Shown piece after piece: positions 6,271 through 13,856 of a stretch of DNA of 40,023 nt. Origin of the DNA: Planctomycetaceae bacterium (GTDB lineage Bacteria; Planctomycetota; Planctomycetia; Planctomycetales; Planctomycetaceae). A program made the position numbers and the translations under genes. Location of the stretch: positions 1-40,023 of the forward strand of contig JAKFUG010000024.1 in the NCBI GenBank assembly GCA_021732785.1, written 5' to 3'. The notes below the pieces were generated by a model, which had not been told where the DNA came from, did no database searches, and worked only from the letters and a program-made list of their open reading frames with translations. Numbering within the stretch: position 1 is the stretch's first letter; each line of letters begins with the position of its first letter.

Positions 6271-8037
6271 ATGTCGAATCCCGAAATCCCCGCCGATAAC
6301 CCGCCGCCGGATCCCATTCACGAACCGAATCCCGTCGCCGCGGCAAAACCGGTCGACTCGTTGAAGCCGTGGCTGGATGTCGTTCGCCCCCTGTTGCGAT
6401 ATGTCTACAACCATAATCCGTTCTATCCGCTGAGCGCCGTGCTGGTTCTGCTGGGGCTGCATCACCTCTTTCATGATGTCGCAGCGTCGGAGAATCTGAC
6501 CGATATCGGTTTCAGTAATGCGCGTTTGTGGGCCGTTCTCGCCGGGTATGCGGTGCTGCTCGCGGGGACCAGCATCTGGATTGTTCGCTGGGGTCATGTG
6601 TGGGACGACGCCCGCACGATTCTGCTCACGCTGGTGCTGCTGCTCGTGGCGATGAGCGTCAACAGCGATAAACCGATCTCGCGGCATGTGCCGAGTGCCC
6701 CGCTGTTTCTCATCGGTGGACTGGGCTTCGTGTTCCTGCTGACGGAGACGACACTCCGCGCGGCCCGCATTCGGCTGGATTGGTCGCTGCGATTGCCGAT
6801 GTATGCGTTCTTCGCGCTCTTCTTCCTGTATCCCATCGGTCTCGATTATTGCCTGCATACGATGGGGGACCTCAACAACACGCGCGGGTTGAAAGCCACT
6901 CTGTTCGGCGTATTGCTGTTTCCCACGACCGCGGCGCTGGTGACGTTGACGTTGTTACCCGCCGCGATGTCCGGTCGCACGATCGCGCGGGACAATGGCA
7001 CGCCGTGGACGTGGCCGAGTTACCCGTGGTCGCTGTTCGTGGTGCTCGGCGTTGCCGTGTTGCTGCGGGCGTTTTATCTGACGATTTCGTTCCATCCGCG
7101 TGCGGGAACCGACAGTGCGTTCGCCCCGTATTTCCTCACGCCGTTTGCCCTGGCGGTGGCGGCGGTGCTGTTTGAACTCGGGCGCAGCGGCGGGCATCGC
7201 TTCACGGAGAATCTGGCGTGCATCTTCCCGCTGGCATGGTTGCCGATGTCGCTGACGGGACAACCGGCGTGCGATCCTTCGGGCGATTTTCTCTGCCTGC
7301 ACATGGAATGGATCGGGTCGCCCCTGCAGGTGACGCTTGCCGGACTGCTCGTCTTCTACGGCTATGCCTTCCTGCGCAGCGGCCCGGCGTGGTTGACTCC
7401 GGCGACCATCACCCTCACGGCTTTGGCCGCCATTGTGAGCCCGAAGACGGTCGACCTGCAAACCTTCGGCACACCGAACTGGCAACCGCTGGCCGTCGCC
7501 TCGGTGATGAGTTTTCTTGCGGCGTATCACCGGCCGCACGCATCGATCCGCTGGTTCACGGCCACCGTGTTTGCGGTCGTGAGTTTGTCGCTCGCCCTGC
7601 CCGCGGTGATGCTGGCCTATCGCGGAGCACCGCTGATCCATCTGATACTCGGGGCGATGCTGCTCATCGGCTTGCTCGGTCGCGATCCGTTTGCCGCGCT
7701 CTTGCGCGATTTTGTCGCCGCCGCGTTTGTCGGTCTCGCATTCGCCGTGATGGTCCTTTCGGCCCGGGCCTGGCACGGGCTTTCTCCGGTGGTGGCGATG
7801 GCCTACCTGCTCGGTTTGTGTGCCGTCATCTGGCTCACGTGGCGCATTCATCGCAGTAAAGAGTTTCTGGCCACCGCCGCATTGGTGAGTGTCGCCACGT
7901 TGGGACAAACGTCTGTGTTGCTGATGACGCTGCCGCGCGGATGGGGCTTGCTCGCCGCCGGGGTGGCCTGCTTCGCCGCCGGGTTAGCGACCACGGTGAT
8001 CAAAGCCCGCGAACGGGGAACGACGGTTTCGTCATAA
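6271..8037 (+). CDS. Polytopic membrane protein of unknown function
   Basis: 588 residues from ATG 6271 (MSNPEIPADN). A Pro/Asp-rich cytoplasmic-type N-terminus of about 50 residues is followed by roughly fourteen hydrophobic segments spread over the rest, for example LSAVLVLLGLHHLF, FLLTETTLRAARI and LILGAMLLIGLLGRDPF. I see no transport signature, no nucleotide-binding motif and no conserved catalytic cluster, and I do not recognise the family. An upstream in-frame ATG at 6172 would add 33 residues of Arg-rich, low-quality sequence beside the repeat region, so 6271 is preferred. The gene is convergent with the MFS transporter, and a hairpin repeat and a bidirectional terminator region lie between them. 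It may be an integral membrane enzyme or scaffold; this is not resolved. Confidence 0.75.
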   Translation: MSNPEIPADNPPPDPIHEPNPVAAAKPVDSLKPWLDVVRPLLRYVYNHNPFYPLSAVLVLLGLHHLFHDVAASENLTDIGFSNARLWAVLAGYAVLLAGTSIWIVRWGHVWDDARTILLTLVLLLVAMSVNSDKPISRHVPSAPLFLIGGLGFVFLLTETTLRAARIRLDWSLRLPMYAFFALFFLYPIGLDYCLHTMGDLNNTRGLKATLFGVLLFPTTAALVTLTLLPAAMSGRTIARDNGTPWTWPSYPWSLFVVLGVAVLLRAFYLTISFHPRAGTDSAFAPYFLTPFALAVAAVLFELGRSGGHRFTENLACIFPLAWLPMSLTGQPACDPSGDFLCLHMEWIGSPLQVTLAGLLVFYGYAFLRSGPAWLTPATITLTALAAIVSPKTVDLQTFGTPNWQPLAVASVMSFLAAYHRPHASIRWFTATVFAVVSLSLALPAVMLAYRGAPLIHLILGAMLLIGLLGRDPFAALLRDFVAAAFVGLAFAVMVLSARAWHGLSPVVAMAYLLGLCAVIWLTWRIHRSKEFLATAALVSVATLGQTSVLLMTLPRGWGLLAAGVACFAAGLATTVIKARERGTTVSS

Positions 8038-8069
8038 TTCACGAACGCGCTGTTCCCGAAAAAAAGGTT

Positions 8070-8130
8070 GTGGGTCAGTTTTAAGAGTCGGGGCCCCCGC
8101 CCCGACATTTTTAAATTCAAACTGACTCAC
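8070..8130. repeat. REP-like hairpin element, copy 2 (single hairpin)
   Basis: One GTCGGGGC-CCCC-GCCCCGAC hairpin (8087-8106) is flanked by the outer inverted arms GTGGGTCAGTTT and AAACTGACTCAC. It shares the AAGAGTCGGGGC left junction and the GCCCCGACATTT right junction with copy 1 at 3407-3514. It sits between two convergent genes and may also help terminate their transcripts. Confidence 0.82.
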
Positions 8131-8136
8131 TACCGA

Positions 8137-8179
8137 AAAAAGCGATGACCCCGAAAGCACGATCGCGATCGGGGTCATC
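8137..8179 (-). terminator. Rho-independent terminator of the MFS gene (minus strand)
   Basis: The stem GATGACCCCGA (8144-8154) pairs with TCGGGGTCATC (8169-8179). Read on the minus strand the stem is followed by GCTTTTTTCGG, a good U-tract. A second GC-rich stem, AAACCCCGC / GCGGGGTTT at 8194-8225, lies between it and the stop codon of the transporter gene and may add to termination in either direction. Confidence 0.8.
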
Positions 8180-8233
8180 GAATTCGACTCAGGAAACCCC
8201 GCACTCCTCAATCGGGGCGGGGTTTCGTGTCAC

Positions 8234-9811
8234 TCAGCTTTCGGCAGAGCCGAGCGCTTCGGGCGATTCAATGTGAACGGCTTTGTATCCGCCGATCGCT
8301 TTGAAGTAGAGGATCAGCAGCAGATACAGCACGGCCATCGCGGCGGGAACGTAGGCGGTGAGCTTCAATGCCATCTGACCGCCGAAGACGCCCGCTTGCT
8401 GAACGGGCTTCTTGTCGGTGTTCGCGCTGGCTTGTGCCGTCGCCCACCATTCGGCCAGTTTCGCATGGTTCGGATCGGTCTTGCCTTCTTTCACCAGCAA
8501 GTCACCAACGCGTTTGAGTTCCGAACCACCGTCTTCGAGCACGCCCACTTTCGAGCCGTCCAAACCCACCGTCTTGAAACCGAAGAACTCGCTTTCCTTG
8601 TCGGCTTTGTAGCGGTCATAAGTGTCTTTGGAGACCGTCTCAAGATTGTGCGACGCATGGTAGTCCTGCTTGAAACCGATCGCCGGTCCCCCCAGCAAGC
8701 CGGCCGAGAGCATCCCCACGCCGCCGACCATCCCGATGGCCACGGCACCACCCCGCGGGAATTGTTCGGAAACGACACCGAGCATCGTGGGCCACAAGAA
8801 GGTTTTACCGCAGGCGTAAATCGTGGCGGCGACCACGCACATCACCCATTCGTTCGCGCTGCCCAGGAGCGTTAATCCGGTCGCGCCGAGCACGCCACTG
8901 ATGAAGAGCAGCCCCAACGGTGAAACGCGATGCACAATTGGTCCGGCGAAGAATCGCAACACGAACATCAGTGACGACGTGTAGGCAAAGAGGGCCAGCC
9001 CCTTCGCCGGATCGCCCATGATTGCTCCGGTAATCTTGCCGATCCACGAGTCCGTGCCCAACTCCACGTAACCGACCATCGCATGGATGACGAGCAATAC
9101 CAGCATGAGCGGCGCGAACACGGTTCCGATCATCTGCCCGAGCGTGATCCCGGCGGATTCAGCTTCCGATTTCGGGAATTTCTGGCCGAGCATCAAGATG
9201 CCATACAGCACAACCGGGATGAGAAACAGCGACATCTGAATCATCCAGTCGACGGGTTTGACGAGCACCTCGCCCGCTTCGCTGGTTTTGCCCGCCATGA
9301 AGAACGAGGCCAGACTGCCCAAAACCAGCCCAGCCGGCCAACCGGCGTGCAGAATGTTGAGGTAGTGAGTTCGGTTCTTCGGGAAAAGAGTGGCCGTCAA
9401 CGGATTGACGACCGCTTCGCACAAGCCGTTGCCGACGGCGAAGATGAACATCCCCCAGAAGAGACACTGAAAGGCCGCGTCCTTACCGCCCGAAGTGAAT
9501 GCCACCGGCGCGGCGAACGTCAGCCCCGCGGAGATGAGATGGAGCACAAACGCGCCGAGCATCAGCGTGCCATAGCCGAGTTTGTCGGCCACGAGCGAAC
9601 TCAGAATGATCACGATGCCGAAGCCGGTCAAACCGCCCCCGGTGATGGTTCCCAATTCGGTCATGGTGAACCCGAATTGGTTCGCCCATTGGCCGAGAAT
9701 TCCCCCGCGAACGGAGTAACCCACGCCGGCGGCGAGGATCGCCATGAAGCCGGCCCAAAGCAAACGGTATGCGTTGGGTGCAGCGGTATCCGGAATCGTT
9801 GGACCTGACAT
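8234..9811 (-). CDS. Major facilitator superfamily transporter with a large loop before the last helix
   Basis: 525 residues from ATG 9811 (MSGPTIPDT), preceded by the Shine-Dalgarno sequence GGGGAG. A frame continuing to 9931 adds unlikely sequence. About twelve transmembrane helices are visible; the first contains AGFMAILAAGVGYSVRGG, and a later helix contains YACGKTFLWPTMLGVVSEQFPRG. Between the penultimate and last helices lies a hydrophilic insert of about 105 residues (GFKQDYHASHN to AGVFGGQ), rich in Lys, Asp and Glu, which is unusual for the superfamily. Substrate is unknown; the fold resembles sugar or nucleoside symporters only in general. The gene is downstream of tilS on the same strand with a 172-nt gap and ends at the strong terminator near 8144, so it may have its own promoter. 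Confidence 0.85.
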   Translation of the reverse strand: MSGPTIPDTAAPNAYRLLWAGFMAILAAGVGYSVRGGILGQWANQFGFTMTELGTITGGGLTGFGIVIILSSLVADKLGYGTLMLGAFVLHLISAGLTFAAPVAFTSGGKDAAFQCLFWGMFIFAVGNGLCEAVVNPLTATLFPKNRTHYLNILHAGWPAGLVLGSLASFFMAGKTSEAGEVLVKPVDWMIQMSLFLIPVVLYGILMLGQKFPKSEAESAGITLGQMIGTVFAPLMLVLLVIHAMVGYVELGTDSWIGKITGAIMGDPAKGLALFAYTSSLMFVLRFFAGPIVHRVSPLGLLFISGVLGATGLTLLGSANEWVMCVVAATIYACGKTFLWPTMLGVVSEQFPRGGAVAIGMVGGVGMLSAGLLGGPAIGFKQDYHASHNLETVSKDTYDRYKADKESEFFGFKTVGLDGSKVGVLEDGGSELKRVGDLLVKEGKTDPNHAKLAEWWATAQASANTDKKPVQQAGVFGGQMALKLTAYVPAAMAVLYLLLILYFKAIGGYKAVHIESPEALGSAES

Positions 9812-9983
9812 GCGCGAATTCTCCCCGCCCAAAGGTGCAGCACTGAAGGTGTGTGGATCGGTGACGTCCGAACGATCTCGCCAGAACGACGACATCACAG
9901 ACGAGCAAGGCCCGTATGCTAACGGCCGCATAAACCGTTTGCCACGGACACCCGCAATCCGCCGCGAATTTCTCGCCCGCCGG

Positions 9984-11042
9984 TCATTCCGATGGTAACG
10001 ATTGCGCCACCGGCAAACTCAGCACGAGCAAATCGGCCCGCGCCGTCAGGGTGACGCCTCCCGGTAACACCGCGGTCGTCGGCTCCCCCAGCAGGATCGC
10101 CACGGCCCGGTCCCAATCGGCGGCGGTCATGCGATCCCGCGGCCAATGCTGCCGTTCCCACAGACGGACAAAGCACTCCCGCTGCACGTGCCGCGGCAAC
10201 CCGGGAAAGATCGATCGCCGCAACCGCACCGTAGCAGGTGTGGCGTCCAGTACGGAGGCATCGAGCAGTTGGTTTGCCCAGAAAGCCAGCGCCCCCGCGA
10301 GTTCCTCCGCTTGCTGACTGAGCCGTTGCAGGCTGGCATCGGCATGCGGATACTTCGTGCGGATTTGAGGGAGCAACTCCTGTCGCAGCCAGTTGCGCTG
10401 GAAGCGGACATCCCTGTTAGTGGAGTCGGTGCGAAAGGCTTGCCCGCGCGATTGCAGGTAGGCCCGCCCATCTTCTCGTGATAGCGACAGCAATGGACGG
10501 ACCACGCGCACGGTAGGCGTCAGCGTCCGTTCGCGCGGGATGCCACGCAGTCCGGCGACCCCGGTCCCGCGGAAAAGGTGATGCAGCACGGTTTCCGTCA
10601 GGTCGTCCGCGGTGTGGGCCGTCATGATGCTCGCCGCACGATGCCTTGTCGCGGTCGTCAGCAGAAAGTCGTAGCGCTGTTCGCGAGCGCGGGCTTCCAT
10701 CCCCGTCGCATGCGGATCGGTGTCGACGGGCGCGTGTCCGATTTCAAATGACACTCCCAATGACCCGGCAAGCTGTTCGACAAACGCGGCATCGGCGTCG
10801 GCTTCTTCCCCCCGCAGCCGATGATGAAAATGTGCCGCAATGATGTCGAGGCCACACTCGTCGCGTAGTTCACTGAGTGCGCACAGCAATGCGACGCTAT
10901 CGGCTCCGCCCGACACGGCAACCACCACACGTTGATGCACCGCCCGCAATGCTCGCAGGGAATCGTGCAGCGTCGCAATCAGAGAAAGCCCAGCCATGCG
11001 GTCATTGTGCCGACGACGCTCGGGCGTGGGTAGGCCGCTCAA
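9984..11042 (-). CDS. tilS: tRNA(Ile)-lysidine synthase TilS
   Basis: TilS uses ATP and lysine to convert cytidine 34 of the CAU-anticodon isoleucine tRNA to lysidine, so that it reads AUA codons. The 352-residue protein carries the PP-loop signature SGGADS (residues 44-49), the HHRLRGEEADADAAFV segment, TAHTADDLTETVLHHLFRGTG and RPLLSLSRE, followed by a helical substrate-binding domain. The long C-terminal extension of the E. coli enzyme is absent or short, as in compact forms of the family. ATG 11042 overlaps the stop of the upstream antiporter-like gene as ATGA, which suggests translational coupling; ATG 10997 (MAGLSL) is an alternative start. Linkage of an essential tRNA-modification gene to a DAB operon looks fortuitous but could give essential-level expression. 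Confidence 0.93.
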   Translation of the reverse strand: MSGLPTPERRRHNDRMAGLSLIATLHDSLRALRAVHQRVVVAVSGGADSVALLCALSELRDECGLDIIAAHFHHRLRGEEADADAAFVEQLAGSLGVSFEIGHAPVDTDPHATGMEARAREQRYDFLLTTATRHRAASIMTAHTADDLTETVLHHLFRGTGVAGLRGIPRERTLTPTVRVVRPLLSLSREDGRAYLQSRGQAFRTDSTNRDVRFQRNWLRQELLPQIRTKYPHADASLQRLSQQAEELAGALAFWANQLLDASVLDATPATVRLRRSIFPGLPRHVQRECFVRLWERQHWPRDRMTAADWDRAVAILLGEPTTAVLPGGVTLTARADLLVLSLPVAQSLPSE

Positions 11043-12469
11043 TCATGTTCGTGCTCGTTGAGAGGCAGCTCCATCGCCGGGGCTTCTCCGTGCCGACGGG
11101 CGAGCAGTTCCCGCGCGGCGCGGCTGCGCAGCAACATGCTGGGCTGCGGGAAGAGACCGCCGAGAATGATCAGCGAGACCAAAAAGAGGACGGCAATCCG
11201 CTCCCGATTCAGAATCGTGAGCGACACCGTGGAAGTGTGACGGGTGCCCGTGAAGATGAGGAAGTACGCTTTGACCACCGCGATCCCGTTGAGCAACGAG
11301 GCCATCACCACGGCGACGCCAATGTACGGATACGTTTCGACGGCACCGTCAACGAGCAGTTCCGCACCCACGAAGCCGAGCGTTCCGGGAAAGCCGATGC
11401 TGCCCAGCCCGGCGAGGAAGAAACAAATCGCCAGGACCGGCGTGTTCTCATACAGACCTTGAAACTCCGTCAGCAGGATCCGTCCGCGGCGCGCTTCGAG
11501 GGCCCGCAACACCAAGCCGAAACCGCCCATCGAAAGTCCGACCGACAACCACAGGCAGAGCGCCCCGGTCAGACCGAGTTCGCTCACCATTTCCAACCCC
11601 ACCAGCACGAGTGCCGAGTGGCTGAGAAACAGGTAACAGAAAAATCGCCGGGCTTCGCGCTGCACGAGCGCCATCCCCGCGGCATACACGGCGGTTGCCA
11701 GCGAAATCACGCCGATGTATTGCAGCACCCAATCGGGAGCGATGGGCAACACCAGCCGGGCGGCGGTGTACATGCCAATCAGGGGCGTCACCGTCAACAA
11801 GGCCGTGCCCAACGTGACGTTCTCGAACAAGTCGGTCAACCAGCAATGGACGGGGGCCATCCCGCTGCGAATCAGCACCGCTCCAAGCAAGGGCAGCACG
11901 GCCCACAACGTGTGGACGCGGCTATCGTCTTCGAGTTCCACGAACGACCAACCCACGACCAGCAGCACAACGAACGCCACCATGTGAACCAGATAGACGC
12001 GGGTGGAACGTCCCCGCGCCATCAATTCCAGCGCCGGCGGAACGGTGCCGAGCGCCAGCAGCCCGATGATGGTCCAGGGCTCCACCGTGCTCAACGTCGC
12101 GAGCAGCACGCTTTCGGAAAACAACATCGCGGCGAACGAAAACCGTCGCACTTTGGTCCGCTGCGTGGTTAAAGCCGTGAGGAAGTGGAGCAGCGCCGTC
12201 ATCGGCAAGAGCGGCGCACTGAGCAGATCCATTTCAAAGAGTTCGCGACGAAAGACGAGCGTGGAGAGATGCCAGGCATCTTCGGCATGCGCGGCGCCGG
12301 AAAGCTCAAAATCCTGCCACGCACCGATGGCCAACAGCAGGGTGATGCCGCAGACATAAACGGTCCGTTGCCGCGCAATGAAGGCGTCCTTCAGGCGCGC
12401 GATGAGCAGGGCACCGATGAGCGGCACCAGCACCATCAAATCGAGCCACGGGAGATGCAACTCGGTCAT
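11039..12469 (-). CDS. Second proton-antiporter-like membrane subunit (NuoM/NuoN/MrpD-like, degenerate)
   Basis: 476 residues with about fourteen transmembrane helices of the complex-I antiporter-like family. Family landmarks are SGMAPVHCWLTDLFEN (the helix-7 region, normally K-x-P-xx-P-F-H-x-W-L-P-D) and LGSIGFPGTLGFVGAELL (normally LPGxxxFVGE). The helix-7 lysine appears as Arg201, and the helix-8 stretch QREARRFFCYLFLSHSAL lacks the usual lysine of DDIKRLLAYS. A Glu (Glu130) is present in the helix-5 region. The gene starts at ATG 12469, overlapping the stop of the NuoL-like gene as ATGA, and its own stop overlaps tilS as ATGA. It presumably assembles with the NuoL-like protein and DabA, by analogy with the paired NdhD/NdhF subunits of cyanobacterial CO2-uptake complexes. 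No other complex I genes are nearby. Confidence 0.78.
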   Translation of the reverse strand: MTELHLPWLDLMVLVPLIGALLIARLKDAFIARQRTVYVCGITLLLAIGAWQDFELSGAAHAEDAWHLSTLVFRRELFEMDLLSAPLLPMTALLHFLTALTTQRTKVRRFSFAAMLFSESVLLATLSTVEPWTIIGLLALGTVPPALELMARGRSTRVYLVHMVAFVVLLVVGWSFVELEDDSRVHTLWAVLPLLGAVLIRSGMAPVHCWLTDLFENVTLGTALLTVTPLIGMYTAARLVLPIAPDWVLQYIGVISLATAVYAAGMALVQREARRFFCYLFLSHSALVLVGLEMVSELGLTGALCLWLSVGLSMGGFGLVLRALEARRGRILLTEFQGLYENTPVLAICFFLAGLGSIGFPGTLGFVGAELLVDGAVETYPYIGVAVVMASLLNGIAVVKAYFLIFTGTRHTSTVSLTILNRERIAVLFLVSLIILGGLFPQPSMLLRSRAARELLARRHGEAPAMELPLNEHEHD

Positions 12470-13854
12470 AGAAAATCATCCGGGGCGGCCGCGGTCCGCC
12501 GGGCATGTTCCGATTGCCGCGAATCCCCTGCCGACAACCAATCGGTCCAGCGCTGTTCCAACGCGTCGCAAGTTTCGAAGACGCGCAGAAACGGGCGGAC
12601 CAGGTAATCCATGAGAATGCTGTCGAGATGACCGCGTTCCAAAGCGAAACGGTACAGCCACATCCGCCACCCTTCCGAAAGTCCGTTGGGAGAACCGGAA
12701 TTGTTCGGTCCCAGCCGGGCACCAATGGCATTTTCGATGTTGTGATAGTCGAGCAGCAACGTGGGAGCGCGCACGAACTGCAACGTCCGCAGGCAGGCAT
12801 GACCGAGAATATGCACGAGCGCGATGTAGCGGAAACCCAGTCCAATCTCGGCGACGATGATGCCGACCTGGGTCACCGAAGCAAACGAGAGCGCGCATTT
12901 GATGTCAGTCTGCACGCGGGCAGTGATCGCACCAAAGACGGCGGTGGTCAGGCCCACCAGCACCACAATCGCGCATAACCAGCGGGACTGGTCCAGCAAC
13001 GGGCTCACCCGCAGCAGCAGGAAGGCTCCGAGGTGGACGGAGAGCGCCCCATAAAACACGGCACTGGACGGCGTCGGGCCTTCCATCGCCCGGGGTAACC
13101 ACCCCGACAGCGGCACCAGCGCCGATTTCCCGATCGCAGCAATCAGAATCAGCAGGCCCACCAAAAATGCCTGCTGTTCCGTCAGCACCGTGTGTCCTTC
13201 CGGCCACGAAGCGGTCCCCAGGAACTTGTCGAAATTGCCTTCTCCGCTGGCATGATGCAGCACCACGGAAGCCAGCAATAACGCCGCATCGGAAACGCGG
13301 TAGACCGTCCAGACCCACAATCCATTGCGAACCGGTGCGGGCCGTTCGTGATAAAACGCGACCAGCAAGGCGGACGACAGACCGACCATTTCCCACCCGG
13401 TGAACAGCGTCTCGATGGTCCCGGCGGTGGACGTGATGATCATCCCGGCGAGAAACAGCGAATACAGCACATGGAACCGGTTGAAACCGGGTTCGCGGTG
13501 CATGTAACGCGCTGCAAACGCACCGATGGTTCCGCACAAGACAAACGACAGAATGACGAACGGCACGGAAAGCCGGTCAAATTCGATCTTGAGAAACAGA
13601 TGGTAATGCGGGATCTGTACCCAGTTCCCGATATCAATCGGCACCTGGTTTGTATGAACCGTGAGCATGATGCCCAGAATGCCTAACGAAGCCAGCAGTC
13701 CGGCCACTACGACGGTTTGCCCGGCCCGCGTGATGAAGCGCTCGCTCAGCGGATAGCTCAACAGCGCCGGAATGCCCAGGACGGGTATGAGCAGCAGCGG
13801 CCCGCCCACCACAATCAGGCCCAGCCATTCAATAATGTGGCGATAACCATCCAT
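12466..13854 (-). CDS. dabB: DabB: NuoL/NdhF-like proton-conducting subunit of the DAB inorganic-carbon system
   Basis: 462 residues from ATG 13854 (MDGYRHIIEW), 2 nt after the dabA stop; a longer frame to 13932 only overlaps dabA. It is a NuoL-family antiporter-like protein with Glu155 in FTGWEMVGLSS, Lys243 in AAIGKSALVPLSGWL, the segment EGPTPSS, and Lys319 in TDIKCALSFASVTQVG. These match the proton-pathway Glu and Lys residues of NuoL. The later HAFFKALLF motif is HACLRTLQF here, with Arg for Lys. In known DAB systems the NuoL-like DabB binds DabA and couples proton flow to CO2 hydration. The C-terminal 60 residues are hydrophilic. It is translationally linked to the next antiporter-like gene by an ATGA overlap. 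Confidence 0.88.
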   Translation of the reverse strand: MDGYRHIIEWLGLIVVGGPLLLIPVLGIPALLSYPLSERFITRAGQTVVVAGLLASLGILGIMLTVHTNQVPIDIGNWVQIPHYHLFLKIEFDRLSVPFVILSFVLCGTIGAFAARYMHREPGFNRFHVLYSLFLAGMIITSTAGTIETLFTGWEMVGLSSALLVAFYHERPAPVRNGLWVWTVYRVSDAALLLASVVLHHASGEGNFDKFLGTASWPEGHTVLTEQQAFLVGLLILIAAIGKSALVPLSGWLPRAMEGPTPSSAVFYGALSVHLGAFLLLRVSPLLDQSRWLCAIVVLVGLTTAVFGAITARVQTDIKCALSFASVTQVGIIVAEIGLGFRYIALVHILGHACLRTLQFVRAPTLLLDYHNIENAIGARLGPNNSGSPNGLSEGWRMWLYRFALERGHLDSILMDYLVRPFLRVFETCDALEQRWTDWLSAGDSRQSEHARRTAAAPDDFL

Positions 13855-13856
13855 CG

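Noticed and set aside
5803-6858. 351-codon minus-strand frame across the repeat region and membrane-protein start
   Set aside because: It crosses the inverted-repeat element and runs opposite the membrane-protein gene; the sequence reads as translated repeat DNA.
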